Source: Bacteroides_F sp964482605 (GTDB lineage: Bacteria; Bacillota; Clostridia; Lachnospirales; Lachnospiraceae). Taken from it: a DNA stretch of 16,295 nt. Positions 6,973 through 14,682 of this stretch are shown here, in pieces. Under the pieces are notes generated by a model. It was not told where the DNA came from and did not search any database. It was given only the letters and a program-made list of their open reading frames with translations. The first letter of the stretch is position 1; the number at the start of each line of letters is the position of its first letter. The stretch lies in the NCBI GenBank assembly GCA_964482605.1, contig CAYZYS010000045.1, positions 1 through 16,295 of the forward strand. The letters are read 5' to 3'. Made by a program: the position numbers and the translations under genes.

Positions 6973-7284
6973 ATGATGAACTTTAATGCGTCAATGGCGG
7001 GAAATGGCAGCTCATATGGTGCCTACCGCAAATCAAAGATGATAATAGACCTGCTCAATGTGGTGCTCACGTTGGTGATTGTCGTGTTGTTTGCCGCATT
7101 GCTGCTGCTTGGCGACAGGCGTGGGGTTTTGTTTCCGCTGATATTTGCCGTGGGCGGCGTTGACAATGCGCTTGCCTCCGCCAAGGGCTTCATGAGCGGC
7201 AGGAAGCTTGGCGGGATTGTGCTTGCGCTGATTGCGGCAGGGCTGTTTTTCCTTGCGTTGGCAGGATTTAGGTTGGGACTGTGA
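6973..7284 (+). CDS. Small three-helix membrane protein, unknown function
   Basis: A 103-residue protein I do not recognise. A short polar N-terminus (NASMAGNGSSYGAYRKSK) precedes three hydrophobic stretches: about 24-46, 53-66 (less hydrophobic) and 80-98. A positively charged patch (GDRRG) separates the first two, and SGRKLG the last two. AAAGGA at 6962-6967 fits either of the two adjacent ATG codons at 6973 and 6976. It starts 31 bases after argF and ends 10 bases before birA, so it is almost certainly co-transcribed. No functional residues are apparent; it may be a small membrane protein of general housekeeping use. Confidence 0.75.
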   Translation: MMNFNASMAGNGSSYGAYRKSKMIIDLLNVVLTLVIVVLFAALLLLGDRRGVLFPLIFAVGGVDNALASAKGFMSGRKLGGIVLALIAAGLFFLALAGFRLGL

Positions 7285-7294
7285 TGGTGGTGGC

Positions 7295-8290
7295 GTGAAA
7301 ACTAAGATTTTGACCATATTGAAGTCCGGCGACGGTTTTGTGTCAGGGCAGCAGCTATGTGACGGGCTGGGTGTCTCAAGGACTGCCGTGTGGAAGGTGA
7401 TTAACCAGTTAAAGGATGAGGGTTATGGGATAGATGCCGTGAAGAACAAGGGGTACAGGCTTGAACTGTGTCCTGACGTGCTCACGTCGGAGAACCTTGT
7501 GAGTTCGCTGGCGGTGGCTGGCTGCCATAATCCTGTTGTTTCAAGGGAGGTTGTGGATTCCACCAACAACCTCGCCAAAAAGCTTGCCGAGGAGGGCGCC
7601 GAACATGGCACCCTTGTTGTGTCGGAGCAACAGACGGGTGGAAAGGGCAGGCGCGGTCGAAGCTGGGTGTCGCCGCCTGGCACGGGCATATGGATGACAT
7701 ACATCCTGCGTCCGTCAATATCACCAACAAAGGCTTCCATGCTCACAATTGTGGCGGCAATGGCGGTGCTTGACGCAGTGACGGGCGAGCTTGAAAGGCT
7801 TGGCAAAAACTGTGAATGCGGCATAAAATGGCCCAATGACATTGTGCTCAATGGCAGGAAGGTTGTCGGGATATTGACGGAGATGAGTGCCGAGCCTGAG
7901 CTTGTGAATTATGTGGTGGTTGGAATAGGCATTAACGTGAACACAACGGACTTTCCTGATGATATCAAGGACACTGCCTCCTCCATATACAGGGAGACTG
8001 GCGCAAGGCTGTCAAGAAGCCGTGTGATTGCGGGAATTACCAAGGCGCTTGTGGGGTATTATGGCATTTTCATGGAAACAGGGGATTTGTCAGGACTTGT
8101 GCAGGAATATAACAAAATGCTCATCAATGCGGGAAGGCAGGTGAGGATAATGGAGCCTGGCAATGAACGTGTTGGGACTGCAATTGGGATTGGCTCTGAC
8201 GGTGAGCTCATTGTGACCCTTGAGGATGGCAGGCAGGAGAAGGTCATGTCTGGCGAGGTGTCGGTTCGGGGGTTGTATGGATATGTATGA
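7295..8290 (+). CDS. birA: Bifunctional biotin-protein ligase / biotin operon repressor
   Basis: Attaches biotin to carboxylase carrier domains by way of biotinyl-AMP and, through its N-terminal DNA-binding domain, can repress biotin genes. From the GTG at 7295 it has 331 residues, normal for the BirA type. Residues 1-60 form a winged helix (VSGQQLCDGLGVSRTAVWKVINQL, then the wing IDAVKNKGYRLE). The ligase domain carries GGKGRRGRSW at 115-124 (the biotinyl-AMP loop, canonical GRGRRGRxW) and KWPNDI at 178-183 with the catalytic Lys. The small C-terminal barrel ends at 331. The start is inferred by homology: the ribosome binding site (GGTGG at 7286-7290) is weak, but the upstream frame codes an unlikely peptide overlapping the previous gene. 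No biotin genes or BirA operator are visible here. Its stop overlaps the start of the next gene, indicating co-translation. Confidence 0.95.
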   Translation: MKTKILTILKSGDGFVSGQQLCDGLGVSRTAVWKVINQLKDEGYGIDAVKNKGYRLELCPDVLTSENLVSSLAVAGCHNPVVSREVVDSTNNLAKKLAEEGAEHGTLVVSEQQTGGKGRRGRSWVSPPGTGIWMTYILRPSISPTKASMLTIVAAMAVLDAVTGELERLGKNCECGIKWPNDIVLNGRKVVGILTEMSAEPELVNYVVVGIGINVNTTDFPDDIKDTASSIYRETGARLSRSRVIAGITKALVGYYGIFMETGDLSGLVQEYNKMLINAGRQVRIMEPGNERVGTAIGIGSDGELIVTLEDGRQEKVMSGEVSVRGLYGYV

Positions 8291-8612
8291 TGAAAGAAAT
8301 GTCTTGTGTGCTTCAAGCGCATATGAAAAAAAATATTACTTCAATGATGAATTTGGTGCGCTGCCAAAGGCGGTACAGCAGGAGCTTCAGATAATGTGCG
8401 TGCTTTTCACGGAGGAGGTCGGCGGGATACTGACGCTTCGGTTTGACGAGGAAGGAAGTTTGCTTTTGGAAACGCAGGCGGATGAGGGTGATTTGCTGTA
8501 TGACGACATAGGCTGCGGATTGATGATTAAGAAGATACAGACAGAGAAAAGTGAATTGCTGCGCAACCTGGAGCTGTATTACAAGGTGTTCTTCTTGGGC
8601 GAGGATGCGTGA
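8277..8612 (+). CDS. DUF6145-like small protein
   Basis: A 111-residue acidic cytoplasmic protein. Wording such as YDERNVLCASSAYEKKYYFNDEF and ELQIMCVLFTEEVGGILTL matches, from memory, proteins annotated DUF6145 in Lachnospiraceae; function unknown. It has no signal peptide or membrane segment. The first half is a mixed alpha/beta stretch and the C-terminal third (MIKKIQTEKSELLRNLELYYKVFF) is probably a helix that could mediate oligomerisation. Its start overlaps the end of birA by 14 bases (ATG at 8277, or at 8283 six bases later; GGGGG at 8268-8272 suits neither perfectly). It stops 15 bases before clpX. The tight placement suggests expression with both neighbours. Confidence 0.8.
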   Translation: MDMYDERNVLCASSAYEKKYYFNDEFGALPKAVQQELQIMCVLFTEEVGGILTLRFDEEGSLLLETQADEGDLLYDDIGCGLMIKKIQTEKSELLRNLELYYKVFFLGEDA

Positions 8613-8627
8613 TTTTACGGAGGTCGT

Positions 8628-9998
8628 ATGGACGATAACAATATTAATGGAACCAACTCCAATGATGAATTTGAAAAGGTGTGCTTTGTGTGCAGGCGCA
8701 CCGAGAGCGTGGCGGGCAAGATGATTACGCTGCCAAATAACATATATGTGTGTTCTGACTGCATGCAGAAATCAGTTGACACCCTGAACAACGGCAACAT
8801 GAATTATGATGACCTGCTGAAGATGATGGGACCGTTTGCCGGGTTTGGCGGAATGAACGGTTTCATGAATGATAACATGGATGTGCCTGAAAGGCAGAAG
8901 CCGAAGAAAAGGAAGAAGGGCGAGGAGAGGACACCGCTCATCGAGCTTAAGGATATTCCTGCGCCGCACCGCATAAAGGCGATGCTCGATGAATATGTGG
9001 TGGGTCAGGAGAAGGCAAAGAAGGTGATGTCGGTTGCCGTGTACAACCACTACAAGCGTGTTGCCACCAATTCAATGGATGACATAGAGATTGAGAAATC
9101 CAACATGCTCATGATAGGCCCAACGGGAAGCGGCAAGACTTACCTTGTGAAGACGCTGGCAAGGCTTCTTAACGTGCCGCTTGCCATTGCCGATGCAACG
9201 TCCCTCACCGAGGCGGGTTACATTGGTGATGATGTTGAAAGCGTTGTGTCAAAGCTCCTCGCGGCAGCAGGCAATGACGTGGACAAGGCTGAGCAGGGAA
9301 TCATATTCATAGATGAGATAGACAAGATTGCCAAGAAGAAGGAAACGAGGAGCCGTGATGTAAGCGGTGAGTCTGTGCAGCAGGGGCTTTTGAAGCTTCT
9401 TGAGGGAAGTGATGTTGAGGTTCCTGTCGGGGCAACAAGCAAAAATGCGATGGTTCCCCTTACAACCGTCAACACAAGGAACATATTGTTCATATGCGGC
9501 GGTGCGTTTCCCGACCTTGAGGACGTGATAAAGGAAAGGCTTAACAAGCAGGCTTCCATAGGCTTCATGGCGGACCTTAAGGATAAATATGACAAGGATG
9601 CCACGCTGCTTGACAAGGTCAACCTGGAGGATTTGCGCAATTACGGTATGATTCCTGAGTTCCTTGGGAGGCTTCCGGTTGTGTTCACCCTGCAGCAGCT
9701 TGACAAGGACATGCTTGTCAGCATACTTAAGACGCCAAAGAATGCCATATTAAAGCAGTATAAGAAGCTCCTTGCCCTCGACGAGGTTCAGCTTGAATTT
9801 GATGATGGTGCGCTTGAGGCGATTGCCGACAAGGCGCTGGAGCAAAAGACGGGTGCAAGGGCGCTGCGCTCCATAATCGAGGAATTCATGCTGGACATCA
9901 TGTATGAAATCCCGAAGGATGACAACATAGGAAGGGTGACAATAACAGGGGATTACATACAGGGAAATGGCGGGCCTGTCATTGAGATGCGCTGTTAG
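8628..9998 (+). CDS. clpX: ClpX-like AAA+ unfoldase, divergent
   Basis: A 456-residue AAA+ ATPase of the ClpX family, which unfolds tagged proteins and feeds them to ClpP. The zinc-binding adaptor domain has Cys19, Cys22, Cys42 and Cys45. A low-complexity Met/Gly/Asn linker (60-86) and a basic patch (KPKKRKKG, 91-98) are unusual additions. AAA+ motifs are present: Walker A GPTGSGKT (164-171), Walker B IIFIDE (225-230), pore loop GYIGDD (197-202), arginine finger in GRLPV (347-351) and sensor-2 GAR (409-411). An SIGF loop (310-313) could dock onto ClpP. Canonical ClpX also has a conserved pore-entrance motif GGRKHPxQE; here residues 268-278 read GATSKNAMVPL, so the RKH residues are absent. There is no clpP or tig beside it. 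It could be a second, specialised ClpX; the main clpX may lie elsewhere. GGAGGT at 8619-8624 precedes the ATG. Confidence 0.88.
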   Translation: MDDNNINGTNSNDEFEKVCFVCRRTESVAGKMITLPNNIYVCSDCMQKSVDTLNNGNMNYDDLLKMMGPFAGFGGMNGFMNDNMDVPERQKPKKRKKGEERTPLIELKDIPAPHRIKAMLDEYVVGQEKAKKVMSVAVYNHYKRVATNSMDDIEIEKSNMLMIGPTGSGKTYLVKTLARLLNVPLAIADATSLTEAGYIGDDVESVVSKLLAAAGNDVDKAEQGIIFIDEIDKIAKKKETRSRDVSGESVQQGLLKLLEGSDVEVPVGATSKNAMVPLTTVNTRNILFICGGAFPDLEDVIKERLNKQASIGFMADLKDKYDKDATLLDKVNLEDLRNYGMIPEFLGRLPVVFTLQQLDKDMLVSILKTPKNAILKQYKKLLALDEVQLEFDDGALEAIADKALEQKTGARALRSIIEEFMLDIMYEIPKDDNIGRVTITGDYIQGNGGPVIEMRC

Positions 9999-10030
9999 CC
10001 TGCATTGTGGCTTGATTAGGGTATTTTCGC

Positions 10031-11788
10031 CTACTGGAGGGTTGACTGGCTCACGGCACCGTATGCATTAAGCGTTCCGTACCCGAATTCAATGTTGGGG
10101 TAGGACGCCCGTGTGCTGCGGTCTGCCCCCCTGACAAGGCGGCTTTTTATCGTTGCCTGTGAAGGATATTCCGGCTCTTCCTCGTAGGCTTCTGCGGAGT
10201 ACATAAGTGACACGGCACCTGCCACGTATGCCGCAGCAATTCCCGTTCCGCTTGAGACGGTGTATGTTATGCCTGAGTTTTCTTTTTGTTCTTTGGCAGG
10301 TCCGGTTATGTTCACGCCAGGCGCCACAAGGTCTGGCTTGATTATCCCGTCTGCCGTGGGGCCGCGCCCCGATTCAATGTAAAGTCCCCCTGTCCTGTGG
10401 TCATAGGCTCCCACGCTGATTATGGGGCTGCCGGCTGACGGCTGCGTAAGCGTTGTGTCCGGTGACGGCCTTAAAAAGTAACATTCCGAGGTGAGGAAGT
10501 CGGTTACGGGAAGCCATAGGTTGAACCTGCCCGTAAGCCCTGAAAGCCCATATACCTGAAGCTTCCATATTCCCGGTGTTGGCGTCTGGAAGCGCATGCG
10601 TATGACCTCATTGCCGGAGGCGTTGTCAACCGTGTCATAGTCAACCTGGATTACCGTGTCTTCAAGGGCGGGGCTTATCGTTGTGCCGCCCCTTTGGTTT
10701 CTTGCCGGAAGCCGTGGTATTGTCTCCCCAAGCGGTGATGTCAGTCCAATGGAGAATAAATCCGCACCTTCTGCCCATAGTTCAAGCATGAATCCCTTGT
10801 TGTTATCAGCCACATACATTTCAACGGCATCATATTGCCTGTCGGGGTGTACAATGCCATTGTAATGCCGCCTTGCATTTCCCTCATTGCCCACGGGGAT
10901 TGTCACGGAGGTGTTCACATATGATGAGAGGCGCAAGGCATATGCGGTAAGCGGTGAGCCTGATGTGTGTGGCCCCATGCTGCCTCCAAGTCCAAGGCAT
11001 ATTGACAGCGGCTTTCCTAAGTCCTGTGCCCGCTTTAGCAGAAATTCGAGCCCCAGCATTATGTCCGCCTCGGAGTAGGCAGCCGCATCATCCCTTATGA
11101 GGTAATAATCCCGAAGATATTTACTTAAGGGCCTTAATTTGACCACCAAAAGGCCTGCATCAGGTGCGGCGCCGCAGAAGCCCGTGGCAGTGTCCGTGGA
11201 GGCGCACGCAATGCCTGCAAGAAAGGTTCCGCTTCCGTCCGTGTCGGTGGAGGGAACGATTGAGAGGGGGTCAACGCCCTGCGCTGCATTTCTCAGAGCT
11301 TCATTGATGGCGGCATTGTCATACACTGTGTCGGTTGTCTGGTCCCAGAGCGCCTCGATTTTGCTCAGTCCCCTTGCATATGTGAAAAGCGGGTTCGTGT
11401 AATCAATCCCTGAATCAATGATTCCGATTAGTGTTCCCTGCCCCCTTAGCATCAGCCCCCGCTGTCCCTGCACCCTTGTTATGCCTGAAATGTCCCTTGG
11501 GGCGGAGCTTTCCGCGTCCGGGGCAAATGCAGCCGTGGCTGTGACGGTTGGGGCATATGCCTTTGGGGTCTGAAGGTACAGTACCTGGGACGGGTCGGGT
11601 GAAATGTCGGCAGGATAATATAAAATCATCCATTGATTGTCAATATTTTTTATATAAACGTCCTCGCGGGACGATAGCTCCCTGAACAGTGCCGTGTTGT
11701 AGCTTACTATGAATTCCCTGTAATCCTGCTGCGGCATGGGAAATCCTGCGAAGGCAGGGGTGCCTGTTTGACTGTCGCCTGATACCAT
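10031..11788 (-). CDS. S8 subtilase-family pseudoprotease, Csp-like
   Basis: A 585-residue cytoplasmic-looking protein (no signal peptide) with the build of the clostridial Csp subtilases: an N-terminal prodomain-like part (about 1-100), then the S8 fold with an inserted beta-rich jelly-roll region (about 315-450). Asp125 is in place (IGIIDSGID) and the oxyanion Asn301 is present (VGNEG). But the His motif GHGTHVAG reads GSGTFLAG, with Ser186 in place of His, and the Ser motif GTSxAAxxVAG reads GTGIAAAYVAG, with Gly516 in place of the nucleophile. Both changes were checked on the complementary DNA (AGC and GGA codons). The reading frame is otherwise intact and fold residues are conserved (KPDLVAPG), so this is a maintained pseudoprotease and not decay. 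Clostridioides CspA/CspC are known pseudoproteases in germination; whether this one has any such role is unknown. AAAGGA lies 7 bases upstream of the ATG. Confidence 0.88.
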   Translation of the reverse strand: MVSGDSQTGTPAFAGFPMPQQDYREFIVSYNTALFRELSSREDVYIKNIDNQWMILYYPADISPDPSQVLYLQTPKAYAPTVTATAAFAPDAESSAPRDISGITRVQGQRGLMLRGQGTLIGIIDSGIDYTNPLFTYARGLSKIEALWDQTTDTVYDNAAINEALRNAAQGVDPLSIVPSTDTDGSGTFLAGIACASTDTATGFCGAAPDAGLLVVKLRPLSKYLRDYYLIRDDAAAYSEADIMLGLEFLLKRAQDLGKPLSICLGLGGSMGPHTSGSPLTAYALRLSSYVNTSVTIPVGNEGNARRHYNGIVHPDRQYDAVEMYVADNNKGFMLELWAEGADLFSIGLTSPLGETIPRLPARNQRGGTTISPALEDTVIQVDYDTVDNASGNEVIRMRFQTPTPGIWKLQVYGLSGLTGRFNLWLPVTDFLTSECYFLRPSPDTTLTQPSAGSPIISVGAYDHRTGGLYIESGRGPTADGIIKPDLVAPGVNITGPAKEQKENSGITYTVSSGTGIAAAYVAGAVSLMYSAEAYEEEPEYPSQATIKSRLVRGADRSTRASYPNIEFGYGTLNAYGAVSQSTLQ

Positions 11789-11814
11789 GATACAATCCTT
11801 TGTGGTTTTATATT

Positions 11815-11843
11815 ATTGTAGTTTATGCGTGGCATGTGGTAAA
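11815..11843 (-). promoter_or_regulatory. Candidate promoter of the S8 pseudoprotease gene
   Basis: Read on the minus strand, TTTACC (11843-11838) and TACAAT (11820-11815) are separated by 17 bases. It lies about 27 bases before the start codon, with the ribosome binding site between. The -35 box matches only four of six consensus positions. Confidence 0.5.
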
Positions 11844-11868
11844 TGTGAATGATCAGGGTGGGGTGCAT

Positions 11869-12675
11869 ATGAAGTACAGGGCAATGGCTTTGGATTTGGA
11901 CGGGACACTGACGGACAGCCAAAAGAGGCTGCCAGTGGCCAACAGGGAGGCAATATGGGGCGCAATGGCGCAGGGCTGCTGCTGCATATTGGCATCGGGC
12001 AGGCCGGTGCTTGGAATGGCGCCGCTTGCCAACGAGCTTGAGCTTGACAGGCGCGGGGGATACGTGCTTGCTTACAACGGCGGCTGCATAGTTGACTGGA
12101 AGACCAGGGAGGTGATTTACCAGCGCATCCTTGAGCGCTCCTGTATTGACGACATTTGCTCGCTCTCAAGGAGCCATGGGGTGTATGCCCTGACCTATAA
12201 TGACGAATGCATTGTGTCGGAAAATGACACGGACAAATACATGCTGTTGGAGGCAAGGTGCAACAATGTGTCAATACACAAGGTTGATGACCTGGCGGCA
12301 TACGTGGATTACCCTGTTGCCAAGTTTCTTGTGGTGGGGGAGCATGAAAGGCTGGTGCCGCTGCAGGAGGAGCTTCTCGCAAGGCATGGCGGCGTCCTGG
12401 ATGCATTTTTCTCTGAAAGCTATTTCCTTGAGGTTGTGCCCGCGGGGGTTAAGAAATCATCATCACTTGAGATACTCCTTGGGAAGCTTGGGATTGCACG
12501 GGAGGAGCTGATAGCCTTCGGCGACGGCATGAATGACATTCCAATGCTGGAATATGCGGGGCTTGGCGTCGTGATGGGCAATGCATATGACGAGGTCAAG
12601 GGCAGCGGTGACTTCATAACCAAGTCAAATGATGAGGACGGGGTAGCATTTGCGATAGAGAAGTTTGTGTTGTAA
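11869..12675 (+). CDS. HAD-superfamily phosphatase, Cof type (IIB)
   Basis: A 268-residue cytoplasmic phosphatase of the Cof/YidA group, which dephosphorylates sugar phosphates, flavin mononucleotide or similar small metabolites. Motif I is ALDLDGTLTDS with the nucleophile Asp9 and the acid/base Asp11. Motif II is ASGRP, motif III Lys is in PAGVKKSSSLEILL, and motif IV is FGDGMNDIPML with the Mg-binding acidic residues. The cap between motifs II and III (about 80-195) is the type IIB cap. The ATG at 11869 is chosen because the conserved MKYRAMALDLDGT opening begins there; upstream in-frame codons give a non-homologous hydrophobic stretch. The ribosome binding site is weak (GGGTGGGG region). 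It diverges from the pseudoprotease gene with 80 bases between and appears monocistronic. Confidence 0.92.
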   Translation: MKYRAMALDLDGTLTDSQKRLPVANREAIWGAMAQGCCCILASGRPVLGMAPLANELELDRRGGYVLAYNGGCIVDWKTREVIYQRILERSCIDDICSLSRSHGVYALTYNDECIVSENDTDKYMLLEARCNNVSIHKVDDLAAYVDYPVAKFLVVGEHERLVPLQEELLARHGGVLDAFFSESYFLEVVPAGVKKSSSLEILLGKLGIAREELIAFGDGMNDIPMLEYAGLGVVMGNAYDEVKGSGDFITKSNDEDGVAFAIEKFVL

Positions 12676-12697
12676 AATGCGATTTTTGTGATATAAT
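12670..12697 (+). promoter_or_regulatory. Promoter of the LytR-CpsA-Psr gene, overlapping the HAD stop codon
   Basis: A perfect -10 TATAAT (12692-12697), extended by TG at 12689-12690, has a weaker -35 TTGTAA (12670-12675) 16 bases upstream. The -35 covers the TAA stop of the preceding gene. Confidence 0.7.
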
Positions 12698-12732
12698 GGC
12701 AATATGTTTTTTTGAAAATCGGAGGTTGTGTA

Positions 12733-14355
12733 ATGGAAGAGACGGGAAAGGCCAGGCCACATAAAAGAAAGAAGACCTGGACGGAGCTTCTCTTTACTAA
12801 GTCATCGGAGCTGACAAAGAGAGAGCAGAACAGGAAGAAAAGCATAATTGGGAGGATAATCGGTATTGTCCTTGTTGCGATAGAGCTGGTTGCAATGGCG
12901 GTATTCCTCGTTGCGCTGTTCAAGCTTGACATGGTTCCGGCAAAGTACATGGCCATGCTTGTGGGTGTGCTTTTGCTCATAACACTGTATAACCTGCTTT
13001 CGCAGTTTACCAGGGCGCACTGGCTCGGGAAGGTGCTTTCCGTGTTTTTGTCGATTGTCATGTTCGTGGGTTCGTCATATGTGGGCAAGGCAAATGCCGT
13101 GATTGGCAGCATAACCGGACAGGTCATCAAGACTGATACCTTTTCGGTGGTGGTGCTCAGCGATGACAGTGCCACGACACTTGCAGACACTGCTTCATAT
13201 ACCTATGGCTACAACAAGAGTGACACACAGAGCATGGTTGATGATACCCTTAAGGACATCAATGAGCAGGTTGGAAAGACCGTTACCACGCGTACATATG
13301 AAAATTCAATGAACCTTGTGAACGCACTTTATAATAATGAGGCAAGGGCAATAATCTTCAATGAGGCGAACAGGGCGATGCTTGAGGAGCAGTTTGCGGA
13401 TTTTGCCGAGAAGACAAAGGTTATATACACCAAGAGCTTTGAGACGGCAATCCAGGAGAAGACCGTTGCCAAGAAGGACACAAGCTCTGAGGCGTTCACG
13501 ATATACGTTTCAGGTAATGATGATTATGGCAGCATTACCAATACGGGCAGGAGTGACGTCAACATCATCGTGACCTTCAACCCGAAGACGCGTCAGGTGC
13601 TCATGGTTTCCACGCCTAGGGATTACTGGGTGCCGATTGACACGCTGCAGACAGATTCAAGCGGCAATAAGGTGACTGGCTACGAGAAGCTTACACATGC
13701 AGGCAATATGGGTGTTGATTCATCCATTGGAACACTTGAGTCACTTTACGGCATTGACATTGATTATTATGTGAAGGTTAATTTCACGGGTGCGGTTGGT
13801 GTTGTCGACGCACTTGGCGGAATAACAATCAATTCGGATGTGGACTTCACCAATGGTGAGGATGCCGCACCTATATCCTATCACTTCACGGTGGGTGCCA
13901 ATGAATGTGACGGTGAGAAGACACTTGCCTTCTGCCGTGAGCGCCAGGCATTCTCGGATGGCGACAACCAGAGGGGACGCAACCAGATGGCGGCAATCAG
14001 TGCAATCATCAACAAGGCGACATCCTCGGCAATCCTGACACGTTACAGCCAGGTGCTTGATGCAGTATCAGGGCTCATTGCAACCAACATGCCAGATGAA
14101 GCCATATCAACGCTTGTCAAGTCACAGCTCAATGACATGACGGGTTGGAATATTATGTCATACAGTGTGTCAGGTACGGGTGATACCAAGACGGGTGAGA
14201 TATACGGACTTGTTGGCATGTCGGTAATCATTCCTGATTATGACACCGTCAACACGGCAATTGAGCTCATGAGCAAGGTAAGGAACGGAGAGGTGTTTGA
14301 CATAGACCAGTTCCTTGAGGATAAGGCGCTGGAGACAGGCACGACAGCAAAGTAA
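12733..14355 (+). CDS. LytR-CpsA-Psr (LCP) family glycopolymer ligase
   Basis: LCP enzymes move undecaprenyl-linked polymers such as wall teichoic acids or capsule onto peptidoglycan, acting outside the membrane. This 540-residue protein has a basic cytoplasmic tail (1-38) and three membrane helices (about 39-63, 72-92, 100-125) where many family members have one. An extra external region follows (about 131-250), then the LCP domain (about 256-434). Catalytic or lipid-phosphate-binding residues appear in GRSDV (Arg273, Asp275), STPRDYWV (Arg296, Asp297), FCRERQAF (Arg402, Arg404) and QRGRNQ (Arg414, Arg416). The C-terminal tail is about 105 residues. The ATG at 12733 has GGAGG 7 bases upstream; the ATG at 12712 lacks a site. 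It is flanked by its own promoter and a strong terminator. The acceptor polymer is unknown. Confidence 0.93.
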   Translation: MEETGKARPHKRKKTWTELLFTKSSELTKREQNRKKSIIGRIIGIVLVAIELVAMAVFLVALFKLDMVPAKYMAMLVGVLLLITLYNLLSQFTRAHWLGKVLSVFLSIVMFVGSSYVGKANAVIGSITGQVIKTDTFSVVVLSDDSATTLADTASYTYGYNKSDTQSMVDDTLKDINEQVGKTVTTRTYENSMNLVNALYNNEARAIIFNEANRAMLEEQFADFAEKTKVIYTKSFETAIQEKTVAKKDTSSEAFTIYVSGNDDYGSITNTGRSDVNIIVTFNPKTRQVLMVSTPRDYWVPIDTLQTDSSGNKVTGYEKLTHAGNMGVDSSIGTLESLYGIDIDYYVKVNFTGAVGVVDALGGITINSDVDFTNGEDAAPISYHFTVGANECDGEKTLAFCRERQAFSDGDNQRGRNQMAAISAIINKATSSAILTRYSQVLDAVSGLIATNMPDEAISTLVKSQLNDMTGWNIMSYSVSGTGDTKTGEIYGLVGMSVIIPDYDTVNTAIELMSKVRNGEVFDIDQFLEDKALETGTTAK

Positions 14356-14356
14356 A

Positions 14357-14395
14357 AGAAAAGGAAGCAGGCATCTTCACCTGCTTCCTTTCTTT
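14357..14395. terminator. Bidirectional intrinsic terminator
   Basis: AAGGAAGCAGG (14361-14371) and CCTGCTTCCTT (14380-14390) form a perfect 11-base-pair stem with an 8-base loop. It is followed on the plus strand by TCTTT and on the minus strand by a TTTTCTTTT tract. It ends transcription of the LCP gene and of the convergent small gene at 14394-14675. Confidence 0.9.
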
Positions 14396-14675
14396 ACGCC
14401 TTCATGTCTGCCATTGGATTAACAATGCAGAAGAAGGTGTTTTGTGCCTTGCCGTTGTAGTAGTTAATAAAACCATACCCGGTAGGTACATCCACCCTAA
14501 CGTCCCTGAGGTCTGTGTCATCTGTCTTGTCAGTGGGATTTTTTCTGGTGCGTTCAAGCACCTCGGCAAAGCTTGGCGAATCCCCTTGCTTTTCGCCCGT
14601 ATGCTCATTGATATGGGATACCCCACTAATATCGGTGACACGCAAGACCCGGTCTGAGAATTTAACATTTACCAT
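14394..14675 (-). CDS. Small protein of unknown function
   Basis: A 93-residue hydrophilic protein with no recognised family. Support for a real gene is good: AAGGAGG (minus strand, 14689-14683) stands 7 bases before the ATG at 14675, and a bidirectional terminator follows the stop. The N-terminal part (MVNVKFSDRVLRVTDIS) looks like a beta-strand pair. The middle (about 26-62) is rich in Lys, Asp, Thr and Ser and probably disordered. The C-terminal part (VPTGYGFINYYNGKAQNTFFCIVNP) is aromatic and more likely folded. It has no signal peptide or membrane segment. It stands alone, convergent to the LCP gene and divergent from gdhA. An overlapping open frame on the same strand (14402-14668) lacks a ribosome binding site and is less likely. 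Confidence 0.72.
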   Translation of the reverse strand: MVNVKFSDRVLRVTDISGVSHINEHTGEKQGDSPSFAEVLERTRKNPTDKTDDTDLRDVRVDVPTGYGFINYYNGKAQNTFFCIVNPMADMKA

Positions 14676-14682
14676 AGCATTT

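Noticed and set aside
9999..10030. Terminator between the convergent clpX and pseudoprotease genes
   Set aside because: The 32-base gap has no stable hairpin followed by T residues on either strand.
10031..11788. Pseudogene call for the S8 gene because the catalytic residues are missing
   Set aside because: The frame is intact over 585 codons, fold motifs are preserved and there is a good ribosome binding site and candidate promoter, so a maintained pseudoprotease is the better reading.
11813..12406. Minus-strand open frame of 197 codons opposite the HAD phosphatase
   Set aside because: It is a Pro/His/Cys-rich translation typical of an antisense shadow and covers the probable promoter of the pseudoprotease gene.
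12420..13190. Long minus-strand open frame (256 codons) across the HAD and LCP genes
   Set aside because: It is antisense to two well-identified genes and their promoter, gives a Ser/Thr/Ile-rich peptide without family features, and has no ribosome binding site that I can see.
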